A stretch of 64,000 bases of DNA, taken from contig NZ_OOHJ01000018.1 of NCBI RefSeq assembly GCF_900323885.1, positions 1,351,001-1,415,000 of the forward strand, written 5' to 3'. The position numbers and the translations under genes were made by a program. Positions 26,984-36,580 of the stretch are shown here, one piece after another. Position 1 is the first letter of the stretch. Every line of letters begins with the position of its first letter. This DNA is from [Actinomadura] parvosata subsp. kistnae (GTDB lineage: Bacteria > Actinomycetota > Actinomycetes > Streptosporangiales > Streptosporangiaceae). The notes below the pieces were generated by a model that was given only the letters and a program-made list of their open reading frames with translations, was not told the origin of the DNA and searched no databases.

Positions 26984-27021
26984 AGACACCGTGCCTCGTT
27001 TATATTCGAGGCAGGATGTCT
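26984..27021. promoter_or_regulatory. 38-bp inverted-repeat operator between TetR and SDR genes
   Basis: Inner arms TGCCTCG and CGAGGCA flank an AT-only centre (TTTATATT, 26999-27006), and outer arms AGACA and TGTCT continue the symmetry after a 3-bp gap on each side. Twelve of fifteen positions pair. The AT core could hold a -10 box (TATATT). This is the obvious binding site for the adjacent TetR protein. Confidence 0.75.
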
Positions 27022-27042
27022 CGTATTTGGAGGAACGCAGTC

Positions 27043-27756
27043 ATGCGAGTTGTGATCGTGGGTGGCACCACCGGCATCGGCCTGGCGACGGCCGAGCGGC
27101 TGGTCGAGAGCGGCGCCGAGGTCTTCATCACCGGCCGCTCCGAGGAGCGGCTGGAGTCGGCGTTGAAGCGGCTGGGCGGGCACGCGGAGGGGCAGGCCGC
27201 CGACGCCCGTGACGGGGCGGCCCTGCGGGCGTTGTTCGAGCGCGTCGGCGCGTTCGACCACCTGGTCGTCACCGTGACGGGCCGCGGCGGCGCCGCGCCG
27301 CTGGCCGAGCTGACCGCCGGCGGCATCACCGAGGCCGTGCAGGGCAAGCTGATCCCGCACCTGATGACCGCGCAGGCCGCGCTGGCGGCGGGGCTGAGCC
27401 GGCAGGGCTCGATCACGTTCGTGTCGGCCGCGTCGGCAGGCGCCGCCTACCCCGGCGTCTCCCTGCTGGCGGCCGTGAACGGCGCCATCGAGGCCACGGT
27501 GCCCGGCCTGGCGGTGGAGCTGGCGCCCGTCCGGGTGAACGCGGTCTCCCCCGGCGTGATCGACACCGACTGGTGGGAGGGCCTCGGGGACGAGGCGCGG
27601 GCGGCGTTCCTGGCGGGCACCGCCGCGACGCTGCCGGTCGGCCGCGTCGGCACGCCCGCCGACGTGGCCCTCACCATCGAGTACGCGGTACGCAACTCGT
27701 TCCTGACCGGCACCGTCCTGACGATCGACGGCGGAGGGCGGCTGAAGACCGCGTGA
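27043..27756 (+). CDS. SDR-family protein with degenerate catalytic motif
   Basis: 237 residues; TTGGAGGA lies before ATG 27043. The Rossmann motif is VVIVGGTTGIGLATAERL and the C-terminus has NAVSPGVIDTDWW and GTVLTIDGGGRL. The usual YxxxK catalytic pair is not there: the matching stretch reads SLLAAVNGAIEA, so Tyr and Lys are replaced by Leu and Asn. A subfamily of SDR-like proteins with this AAVNGA pattern exists in actinobacteria; whether it reduces anything is unclear. It is controlled by the divergent TetR. Confidence 0.85.
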   Translation: MRVVIVGGTTGIGLATAERLVESGAEVFITGRSEERLESALKRLGGHAEGQAADARDGAALRALFERVGAFDHLVVTVTGRGGAAPLAELTAGGITEAVQGKLIPHLMTAQAALAAGLSRQGSITFVSAASAGAAYPGVSLLAAVNGAIEATVPGLAVELAPVRVNAVSPGVIDTDWWEGLGDEARAAFLAGTAATLPVGRVGTPADVALTIEYAVRNSFLTGTVLTIDGGGRLKTA

Positions 27757-27830
27757 CGGCCGGTTTCTCACGATTTTCTTAGGAATCTCCGTCCCCGCAC
27801 GGCCGTTGTCCCGGACACAGGGAGGTGGGC

Positions 27831-28595
27831 GTGCATCAACCGGCGCGATGGGGTCTGGGCGCGGCAGGCGTGGGCAGTGCGGTCGTTCTGGGCCTCGACC
27901 TGACCAGCTTCGACGAGACGAACCCGTTCAGAAGGACCATCAGCGAGCACGGCCTCGGGCCCGACGGCTGGATCTTCGGGCTCGGGGTGGGGCTGCTGGC
28001 GGCGGGCTCGCTGGCCATCGGCGTGTCGCTGGCGCGCAAGAGGCTGGCCGGGGTCGTCGGCACGCTCGCGCTGGCGGGCTGGAGCGTCGGGCTGTTCCTC
28101 ACGGCCTGGTTCGAGAAGCACGACTGGTCGGTCGGGCCGAGCCTGAGCGGCAGCATCCACCGGGCGGGCAGCTTCATCGCCTTCCTCAGCCTGCCGCTGG
28201 CCGCAGTGATCATCGCCCGGCCGTGGCGGCACCGGGAGCGGTCGAGGGCCACGCTGGTGGCGTTCGGGCTCGGGATCTGCTCGGTGCTGTGGGTGGTGGG
28301 CATCGGCGCGGCGGTGCTCGTCGGGGCCGAGAGCGGGCTGCCCTGGTACCGGGTCATGCCGCTCGGGCTGGTCGAGCGGGGGCTGGCCGTGACGGAGGTG
28401 GCGGCGCTGCTGGCGCTCGGCGTGTGGGCCGCCGCCGAACGCCTGGACCCGCCGCAACCCGCCGCCGGCCGGCCGGAAGCCGCCGCCCAGCCGGGCGTCG
28501 GCGACCAGTCGGATGTCGGCGGCCAGTCGGATGTCGGCGGCCGGCCGGACGCCGGTGGTCAGGGGCGGAGCGTGGCGATGAGGTCGTCCACGTAG
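27831..28595 (+). CDS. DUF998 membrane protein
   Basis: 254 residues from GTG 27831 (GGGAGG upstream). Six or so TM segments fit DUF998 (GLGAAGVGSAVVLGLDL, FGLGVGLLAAGSLAIGVSL, FIAFLSLPLAAVIIARPW, GLGICSVLWVVGIGAAVLV), with TISEHGLGPDGW as a family landmark. The last 40 residues are a repetitive tail (GDQSDVGGQSDVGGRPDAGG) encoded by the tandem repeat that starts at the convergent TetR gene's stop codon, so this tail is probably an accident of that repeat. It overlaps that gene by 37 bp. Confidence 0.8.
   Translation: MHQPARWGLGAAGVGSAVVLGLDLTSFDETNPFRRTISEHGLGPDGWIFGLGVGLLAAGSLAIGVSLARKRLAGVVGTLALAGWSVGLFLTAWFEKHDWSVGPSLSGSIHRAGSFIAFLSLPLAAVIIARPWRHRERSRATLVAFGLGICSVLWVVGIGAAVLVGAESGLPWYRVMPLGLVERGLAVTEVAALLALGVWAAAERLDPPQPAAGRPEAAAQPGVGDQSDVGGQSDVGGRPDAGGQGRSVAMRSST
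28473..28562. repeat. Five 18-bp tandem copies starting at a stop codon
   Basis: On the minus strand five consecutive 18-bp units (consensus CTGGCCGCCGACATCCGA) begin with the copy containing the TGA stop of the TetR gene (CTGACCACCGGCGTCCGG). Later copies have CTGG in place of CTGA. On the other strand they encode the QSDVGG tail of the DUF998 protein. Confidence 0.85.
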
Positions 28596-29148
28596 CCCTG
28601 GAAGACCGTCACCATGTCCACCCGCTCCGGGTCGATCAGCCACTGCGTCTGCAGGCCGTCCATCATGGCGATCAGCCGGTCGGCGTGCGCCTCGGCGTCG
28701 AGCCCGGCCCTGAACTCGCCGCGCTCGACGCCCCTGCGCAGCGCGGCGGCCACCGTCTCGCGCAGCCGCCGGTAGCGGCGCCGCGCCCAGTCGTGCCCGG
28801 GGTGGCCGGGCGTGACGGCCTCGCCGCTGATCACGGAGAACAGCTGCACCAGGCCCGGCACCCGGGAGTTGTGCTCGACCACGCGGGCCAGGGCGCGCAG
28901 CGCGTCGACACCGCCGGCCCCTCGATGTCGAACGTGCGCGCGTCGAGCTCGTCCCGGTAGTCGAGCACCGCGATGAGCAGCAGCTCCTTGTTCCTGAAGT
29001 GGTGCAGCAGCCCGGCCTGCGACAGCCCGGCCCGCTCGGCGATGCGGGCCAGCGACGCGCCGCGATAGCCGTGCTCGGCGAACTCCAGCAGCGCGGTGGC
29101 CAGGATGCGCTCCCTGCGCGCCGCACCGGTCGCGTAGCCCCGTCTCAC
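28559..29148 (-). pseudogene. TetR-family regulator, frameshifted
   Basis: The N-terminal half (29148 down to about 28920) is a normal TetR DNA-binding domain (RRERILATALLEFAEHGYRG, LSQAGLLHHFRNKE). The C-terminal half continues in another frame (VVEHNSRVPGLVQLF to the stop). Adding one base in the GGGG run at about 28918-28921 restores FDIEGP-GGVDALRALARVVEHNS and one 196-residue protein. Both halves are well preserved, so the break is either very recent or a sequence error. Convergent with the DUF998 gene. Confidence 0.85.
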
Positions 29149-29242
29149 CCGGCGCAGCCTATCTCGTGCTGGCGCGGGGGCTTCGGCAGCCGTTAACCTG
29201 ACCGCGCCTCACGTTTGATGACCCCCCGATCAGGAGGCCACT

Positions 29243-30403
29243 GTGCCGTCCGCACGTGATCGCCAGGCCCGCGTCGCCACGTACGTCGTCTACGCCGTGC
29301 AGGGCCTGTCCTTCGCCTCGTTGCTCATCCAGGTGGCCAACCTCCAGGCCAGGCATCGGCTCGACGAGGGCTCGCTGACGATGTTGCTGCTGGTCGTGCC
29401 GGTGTTCGCCGGGGTCGGCAGCGTGGCGGCGGGCACGTTCGCCGCCCGGTTCGGCAGCAAGCTGCTGCTGCGGATCGCCCAGCCGGCCGTGGCCGCCGCG
29501 GTCGTGCTGGCCGGGCTCGCGCCGAACGTGCCGCTCCTGCTGCCGGTGCTGCTGCTGTTCGGGGTGGCGGTCGGCGCGGTGGACGCGGGCATGAACATGC
29601 AGGGCGTGGCCGTCGAGCGCCGGTACGGCGTGGAGGTGCTGAACGGGTTCCACTGCGTGTGGAGCGTGTTCAGCCTGGCCGCGGCGCTGTGGGCGTCGGC
29701 AGCCGCCGGGCTGCCGCTTCAGGTCGTCATGGCGGTGCCCATGGTGCTCGCCGTGGCCGGCTCGCTCTACGCCGGGCCGGGCCTGTGCACGCGCGAGGAG
29801 GAGAAGGTCGAGGCCGCGAGCACGTCCGCGGCCGGCCGCTTCCCGTGGCGGCCGATCATCCCGCTCTGCCTCGCCATGGGCTTCCTGTACGTGGGCGACG
29901 CCGCCGTGTCCAACTTCAACACCGTCTTCATGAAGGACGTGCTCGGCGCCGGCCCCGCCGTGGTCCCGCTGGCCTACGCCGCCTACCAGGCGACCACGCT
30001 GGCCGTCCGGCTCGGCGGCGACTTCGCGGTGCGGCGCTACGGCCCGGCCGCCATCGTCAGGATCGGCGGGGTGATCGCGACGGTCGGGTTCCTCGGCGTC
30101 GTGCTGGCCCCGACGCAGCCGCTGGGCATCGTCGCGTTCGGGCTCACGGGCGTCGGGCTGTCGGTGGTGGCGCCGCAGTCGTTCTCGGCGGCGGGCCGGC
30201 TGGACCCGGCGGGCACCGGCGTGGCCATCGCCCGCGTGAACCTCTTCAACTACGTCGGCTTCATCGTGGGAGCCGCCCTGGTCGGCGGCATCGCGGACGC
30301 GGCCGACATGCGGGTGGCGTTCGCGGCGCCGCTGGTGCTGGCCGCCGCGATCATCGCCCTGGCGCCCGGCTTCGAGCCCAAGCGCGCCCCCGCCACGACC
30401 TGA
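29243..30403 (+). CDS. MFS transporter
   Basis: 386 residues, GTG start with AGGAGG five bases upstream. About twelve TM segments, with the MFS loop pattern near GTFAARFGSKLLLR and DFAVRRYGPAAIVR. It resembles the FucP/YbjJ-like sugar or drug efflux group (GVAVGAVDAGMNMQGVAVER is typical). The substrate cannot be read. It is divergent from the broken TetR gene, which may regulate it. A 31-bp duplication starts at its stop codon. Confidence 0.88.
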   Translation: MPSARDRQARVATYVVYAVQGLSFASLLIQVANLQARHRLDEGSLTMLLLVVPVFAGVGSVAAGTFAARFGSKLLLRIAQPAVAAAVVLAGLAPNVPLLLPVLLLFGVAVGAVDAGMNMQGVAVERRYGVEVLNGFHCVWSVFSLAAALWASAAAGLPLQVVMAVPMVLAVAGSLYAGPGLCTREEEKVEAASTSAAGRFPWRPIIPLCLAMGFLYVGDAAVSNFNTVFMKDVLGAGPAVVPLAYAAYQATTLAVRLGGDFAVRRYGPAAIVRIGGVIATVGFLGVVLAPTQPLGIVAFGLTGVGLSVVAPQSFSAAGRLDPAGTGVAIARVNLFNYVGFIVGAALVGGIADAADMRVAFAAPLVLAAAIIALAPGFEPKRAPATT

Positions 30404-30461
30404 CGCGCCCCACGACCGGACGCCCGCCGCCCGACGCGCCCCACGACCGGACGCCCGCCGC
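30400..30461. repeat. Two 31-bp tandem copies starting at a stop codon
   Basis: Copy 1 (30400-30430) starts CTGACGCGCCCC and contains the TGA stop of the MFS gene. Copy 2 (30431-30461) is identical over 30 of 31 bases but has CGA for TGA. The coding sequence just before the stop looks like an older partial copy. Confidence 0.85.
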
Positions 30462-30486
30462 GCCCGGCACCTGGCGGCGGGCGCGG

Positions 30487-31425
30487 TTACCGGCGGACCT
30501 CGGCGACCCCGACCGGGCGGCCCTCGCGCAGCGACAGATCGGCGGCCTCGGCCACGTAGAGCGCTTCCAGCGCGTCCTCGATCGAGCACGGGCTGCGGTC
30601 GCCGGTCAGGAACGCGTCGAGCTCCGCCCGGTAGGCGGCCTCGAAGCGGGTGACGAAGTCCGGCCACGGAGCCTCCGGGGCGGGCAGGCCCTCGGTGGTG
30701 TGGAGCGGGGCGCGCGGGCCGAGGCCGACGGCCCAGGTGCGTTCGGTGCCCGCCAGCTCCATGCGCACGTCGTACCCGCCGCCGTTGTAACGCGAGCCCT
30801 GGACGGTGGCCAGCGTGCCGTCGTCGAGGTTCAGCAGCGCGGCGCTGTTGTCCACGTCGCCGGCCTCGGCGAAGAACGCGGCGCCGCGGTTGGCGCCGCG
30901 CGCGTAGACGGACGTCACCTCGCGGCCGGTCACCCAGCGCAGGATGTCGAAGTCGTGGATGTGGCAGTCGCGGAAGATGCCGCCGGACGCCGGCAGGTAC
31001 GCGGCGGGTGGCGGCGCGGGATCGGCGGTGACGAGGTGCACGCGGTGCAGCTCCCCCAGCTCGCCGGCCCGCAAGGCGCGCGCCGCCGCCACGTAGCCCG
31101 GGTCGAACCTGCGCTGGAACCCGATCTGCACCCGGTTGCCCGCCGCGGCCGCCAGCACCTCGACGGTCTCGGCGACCGTGCCCGCCACCGGCTTCTCGCA
31201 GAAGACCGGCAGGCCCAGCCGGCACGCCTTCGTGATCAGCTCCGCGTGGGTGCTGGTCGGGGTGGCGATGACGACGGCGTCCGCCTCGAACGCGTCGCCC
31301 GGCCGGCCGTACGGGGAGCTGCGGACGGGATCGCTCACGATCAGCTCGTCCACCAGTGGATGCGCGGCCAGAGTGGCGGCGTGGAAGGCGCCGATCCGGC
31401 CCAGGCCCAGCAGTCCGACACGCAT
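30487..31425 (-). CDS. Gfo/Idh/MocA-family dehydrogenase (inositol 2-dehydrogenase-like)
   Basis: 312 residues. The NAD-binding Rossmann motif is MRVGLLGLGRIGAFHA, and the catalytic EKP motif is VFCEKPVAG near residue 78. The substrate-domain signature is GIFRDCHIHDFDILRWVTGRE, with His-Asp as in inositol and scyllo-inositol dehydrogenases. It oxidises or reduces a cyclic sugar or polyol with NAD(P). Substrate unproven. It lies 52 bp downstream of the MocR gene in the same direction. Confidence 0.88.
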   Translation of the reverse strand: MRVGLLGLGRIGAFHAATLAAHPLVDELIVSDPVRSSPYGRPGDAFEADAVVIATPTSTHAELITKACRLGLPVFCEKPVAGTVAETVEVLAAAAGNRVQIGFQRRFDPGYVAAARALRAGELGELHRVHLVTADPAPPPAAYLPASGGIFRDCHIHDFDILRWVTGREVTSVYARGANRGAAFFAEAGDVDNSAALLNLDDGTLATVQGSRYNGGGYDVRMELAGTERTWAVGLGPRAPLHTTEGLPAPEAPWPDFVTRFEAAYRAELDAFLTGDRSPCSIEDALEALYVAEAADLSLREGRPVGVAEVRR

Positions 31426-31477
31426 GCGCGCCTCCCGTCAGGACGTCCGGCCTTCTTTCTAAGGGAGCGGATCTCTT

Positions 31478-32887
31478 TCAGTCAACTGCTTGTCCTGACA
31501 TGCTGACCTTCCACGCGCGGACGACCTCCGCCGCGCGGTGCGCCGGCAACCGGGCGAACCCCACCACGACGGCCTCGCGTCCGGGCCGGTGCCGCATCGG
31601 CCCGACCGGCTCGGCCGACATGCCGAGCTGGCGCGCCGCCTCGGCGGTGCGTTCCTCGTCCCAGCCCGGCGGCAGCTCCAGGTACACGTGCAGCCCCGCC
31701 TCGATGCCCCTGACCGTGATCCGCGGCAGCTCCTGCGCCAGCGCCGCGACCAGGGCGTCACGGCGGCGGCGGTACTCCCTGCGCATGCGCCGCAGGTGCT
31801 TGTCGTAGCCGCCGGTACGCAGGAAGTGCGCGAGCGCGTACTGCTCGATCACCGGGGAGCCCAGGTCGAGCTCGCCGCGCGCCCGCCGGATGGCCTCGGC
31901 CAGGTCGGGGGGCGCGGCCACCCAGCCGAGCCGCAGGCCGGGGGCCAGGGCCTTGCTCACGCTGCCCGACAGGATCACCCGGTCGGGCGCCAGGCCCTGG
32001 AGGCAGCCGACGGGGTCGCGGTCGAAGCGGAACTCGGCGTCGTAGTCGTCCTCCAGGACGACCCGGTGGCCCGCGTACGCCCACTCCATGAGCGCGGCCC
32101 GGCGCGGCGGCGAGAGCACCACCCCCGTGGGGAACTGGTGGGCGGGCGTCACCAGCACGGCGTCGCCGCTCAGCGCGCGCACGTCGAGGCCCTGCTCGTC
32201 CACCGGCACCGGCACCAGGTGCGCGCCGGCCCGCCGCAGCAGCGGCACCTGGCGGTGGCTGGTCGGGTCCTCGACGGCCAGCCGCAGCGCGCCCTGCTGG
32301 GTCAGCACGTGCAGGGCCAGGCTCAGCCCCTGCGCCACGCCGCCGACGATGATCAGGTTCTCCGGGCGCACGTCGGCCGCCCTGACCCGCCGGAGGTAGG
32401 CGGCCAGCTCTTCGCGCAGCTCGGGCACGCCGCCAGGGTCCCCGTAATCGAAGGCGTCCGAAGGTACGGTGGTCAGGACATGCCTGACGGCCGCGAGCCA
32501 GCGTTCACGGGGGAAGTGGCCGAGGTCGGGGGAGGTAGGGCGATGGCCGTAGTACGAGTAGCAGATCTGACCCATCGGCGCCCGCCGGGGCGCGGGCGGA
32601 GCCTGGAGCCGCGCGGGCTCGGGCGGTGGTTTGGGGACGGGGCTCTTGGGCGCGACCTGGGTGCCGACGCCCACCCTGGAGACCAGGAAACCCTCGGCGA
32701 CCAGCTGCTCGTACGCCTCCACGACCACTCCCCTGGAGACCTGGAGGTCGGCGGCGAGGTCGCGGGTGGCGGGCAGGCGGGTGCCCGGCGTGAGCCGGCC
32801 GCCCCGGATGGAGGCGCGCAGCTCGGAGGCGATCTGCCCGGCGATGCCACCCTTGCCGCGGTCTATCTGGATGTGGAGGTCGGCCAT
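31478..32887 (-). CDS. MocR-type regulator (GntR helix-turn-helix plus aminotransferase fold)
   Basis: 469 residues. A winged helix of GntR type occupies 1-75 (LRASIRGGRLTPGTRLPATRDLAADLQVSRGVVVEAYEQL in pieces), then a class I aminotransferase-like domain. The PLP lysine lies in SGSVSKALAPGLRLGWV, and DYDAEFRFDRDPVGCLQG is conserved in PdxR/GabR-like members. Such proteins sense PLP or amino compounds. Divergent from an EamA exporter, which it probably controls through the direct repeats in between. Confidence 0.92.
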   Translation of the reverse strand: MADLHIQIDRGKGGIAGQIASELRASIRGGRLTPGTRLPATRDLAADLQVSRGVVVEAYEQLVAEGFLVSRVGVGTQVAPKSPVPKPPPEPARLQAPPAPRRAPMGQICYSYYGHRPTSPDLGHFPRERWLAAVRHVLTTVPSDAFDYGDPGGVPELREELAAYLRRVRAADVRPENLIIVGGVAQGLSLALHVLTQQGALRLAVEDPTSHRQVPLLRRAGAHLVPVPVDEQGLDVRALSGDAVLVTPAHQFPTGVVLSPPRRAALMEWAYAGHRVVLEDDYDAEFRFDRDPVGCLQGLAPDRVILSGSVSKALAPGLRLGWVAAPPDLAEAIRRARGELDLGSPVIEQYALAHFLRTGGYDKHLRRMRREYRRRRDALVAALAQELPRITVRGIEAGLHVYLELPPGWDEERTAEAARQLGMSAEPVGPMRHRPGREAVVVGFARLPAHRAAEVVRAWKVSMSGQAVD

Positions 32888-32940
32888 ATTGGTCCTGTCT
32901 CCCGGCCGGACATTGGACTGTTTACGCGAACCATTGTCTC
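32888..32940. promoter_or_regulatory. Direct repeats between mocR and EamA genes
   Basis: ATTGGTC at 32888, ATTGGAC at 32912 and ATTGTCT at 32933 are directly repeated at 24 and 21 bp spacing in the short divergent gap. MocR regulators commonly bind direct repeats near their own start. By-eye call without a consensus for this subfamily. Confidence 0.4.
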
Positions 32941-32955
32941 CCTAGCCTTCATCGC

Positions 32956-33843
32956 ATGAGAAACGGCATGAAAAACGGCATCATGGGCGCCGCCGCCGCC
33001 ATGTTCCTGGTCGGGACGCTGGCGGGGGTCTCCGGGCTCGTCGGTGCCTACCCCATATACGGCGGCCAGGCGGTCCGGTATCTCGTGGCCGCCGTCATCC
33101 TGCTGATCATCACGAGGGTGATGGGGCTGCGGTTCGTCCGCATGACCGGGCGCGAGGTGCTCTGCCTGCTCGGGCTGACGCTGCTGGGCCTGGTGTTCTT
33201 CAACGTGGCCGTGGTGGAGTCCACGCGCGCCTCCGGGCCCGCGCTGGTGGGCACCGTGCTCGGCACCGTGCCGCTGGCCCTCGCGCTGGCCGGGGGCCGT
33301 CCGGCGCCCCGGCTGCTGCTCGGGGCCGGCGTGGTGGTGGCCGGAGCGACGCTGGCCACGGGGCTCGGCAGCGGCACCCCCGAGGGCCTGCTGTGGGCGC
33401 TGGGCGCGCTCGTGGGCGAGGTGAGCTTCTCCCTGCTGGCCATCCCGCTGCTGCCGAAGCTGGGGCCGATCCGGGTGTCGGCGTACTCGACGACGCTGGC
33501 CGTGCCCATGCTGGCCGTGGTCGGGCTGATCGACGCGGGCACCGGCATGCTCAGGGTGCCGACGGTCGCGGAGGCGCTCGGGTTCGCCTACCTGGCGGTC
33601 GTGGTGACCGTGGTCGCGTTCTTCCTCTGGTACAACTCGCTGCCCAAGCTGGGGCCGGGGCGGGCCGGGCTGTTCGCGGGGCTCATCCCGGTGGCGGCCA
33701 TCGTCACGGGGGCCGTGCTCGGGGTGGCGATGCCCAGCGCGTACGACCTGCTGGGCGCCGGGCTCGTGGTCGCCGGCATCCTGATCGGCCTCAGCGCGGA
33801 ACGGGCGGGCGCGAAAGCGGCGGTACGGCCGTCCGAAGCCTGA
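32956..33843 (+). CDS. EamA/DMT-family transporter
   Basis: 295 residues, about ten TM segments in two EamA repeats (AMFLVGTLAGVSGLVG; second repeat from GLLWALGALVGEVSFSLLAIPLL). Family members export amino acids, metabolites or drugs. Paired divergently with the MocR gene, a common arrangement for exporters responding to an amino acid-like signal. Three in-frame ATGs near the start (32956, 32968, 32980) leave the N-terminus uncertain. Tandem copies of its 3' end follow the stop. Confidence 0.85.
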   Translation: MRNGMKNGIMGAAAAMFLVGTLAGVSGLVGAYPIYGGQAVRYLVAAVILLIITRVMGLRFVRMTGREVLCLLGLTLLGLVFFNVAVVESTRASGPALVGTVLGTVPLALALAGGRPAPRLLLGAGVVVAGATLATGLGSGTPEGLLWALGALVGEVSFSLLAIPLLPKLGPIRVSAYSTTLAVPMLAVVGLIDAGTGMLRVPTVAEALGFAYLAVVVTVVAFFLWYNSLPKLGPGRAGLFAGLIPVAAIVTGAVLGVAMPSAYDLLGAGLVVAGILIGLSAERAGAKAAVRPSEA

Positions 33844-33888
33844 CGGCCGATCCTCGAACGCCTGCCGGCCGACCCTCCGAACACCTGG
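33826..33888. repeat. Three ~22-bp tandem copies spanning a stop codon
   Basis: Units CGGCCGTCCGAAGCCTGA (18 bp, containing the stop), CGGCCGATCCTCGAACGCCTGC (22) and CGGCCGACCCTCCGAACACCTGG (23, split for length) follow each other from the last codons of the EamA gene. A fourth starts at 33889 and breaks off. Confidence 0.75.
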
Positions 33889-33943
33889 CGGCCTTGCCCT
33901 CCATCCGGTGCGCGTAATCTCTTGAGCGACCGAAAGGATGGAC

Positions 33944-35596
<1,653 letters not shown>

Positions 35597-35690
35597 GGGG
35601 CGCGGCAGGACAGGTGGGGGGCAGGGGCTGGCTCGACCCCGCCGGCCGGGGTCTCCCGGCTGCGCTCAGGCCCGGTGGCCCGAGAGACGA

Positions 35691-35879
35691 TCACGCGGCC
35701 ACCGGGGCCCGGTGCGGCGCCACGACGGTGCCGTCGGGCAGCAGCAGCCCGGTGTCGTCGAACAGCACGACGCCGTTGCAGAGAAGGCTCCAGCCCTGGT
35801 CGGGGTGGGCCGAGATCACGTGCGACCGCTCACGGTCGAGGGAGTCGGCACTGGGGCAAGCGGGGTAGTGGCTGCACAT
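35691..35879 (-). CDS. DUF5999 small protein
   Basis: 62 residues with GAGAGG upstream of ATG 35879. MCSHYPACPSADSLDRE at the N-terminus and GWSLLCNGVVLFDDTGLLLPDG match the DUF5999 family of actinobacteria. Three cysteines and an early His (CSHYPAC) suggest metal binding, which is inference. Function unknown; usually monocistronic, as here. Confidence 0.85.
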   Translation of the reverse strand: MCSHYPACPSADSLDRERSHVISAHPDQGWSLLCNGVVLFDDTGLLLPDGTVVAPHRAPVAA

Positions 35880-36580
35880 GGCGCACCTCTCAGATTGCGC
35901 TCCGGGTTGCGGGTCTTCAAAAGGGCAGCGTGCGCCCTGACGGTGTGCGGAGGTCCAGGGCGGCTCTGGTCGGCTTCTTCGGCCGGCGGCGAACCTGGGT
36001 CTGGCGCATCCTCATCACGTCCTCAGTGGTCGGTCTTCAGTGGTCGGGACCTCAGGCGTGCTGCTCTCAGTCTGACCTTCGCCACCGACACTTTCGTGGA
36101 TGACGGCCGGCGCGGAAGCTCGCCTTCTTTCCTGTTCCTAACCATGCCCCCGTCCCCTTACGGCACCCTTACAAGTCGCTGACGGCGCCCCGTGGTTCCT
36201 GTCAGTCAGCCTGCCGTACACCTGAATGTCCCCTACCAGGCATCATGCACAAATATTCGGCAGGCAGTTGTGCTGAGCGGCACAAACGGCCGATGAGCTG
36301 CGGAAACGCGCTGAGAGTGGTCGGCGGGAACACGGCTGCCGAACGGGTGCGGACTTCCGGATGACCGCATCCGCTCGACGCGGCGCGGCCCGCGTACTAC
36401 CTTCGGTGTCGCAACGTCCGCCCCAAGAGTCCGTCGCGAAAGCGCATGGCCTCACCAACAGGGAGGATGCGGCCAGGTGGTTTGCTGACGTGACGAGTCA
36501 GACGGGTTGACTTAAGTTCGCAACAAATTATCGGCCCCGCCTCTACTGGTCGGTTTACACAAATAGGTAAGCTGCCTGCC
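35880..36580. other. 701-bp intergenic region without a recognisable gene
   Basis: No frame with actinobacterial codon pattern was found on either strand. The G+C content falls towards the 3' end (about 36510-36575), as expected for the promoter of the kinase gene; TTGACT at 36507 is a possible -35 with no good -10. A hairpin TTGTGC-TGAGCG-GCACAA lies near 36267-36285. It may hold the promoters of both divergent genes and possibly an untranslated RNA. Confidence 0.5.
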
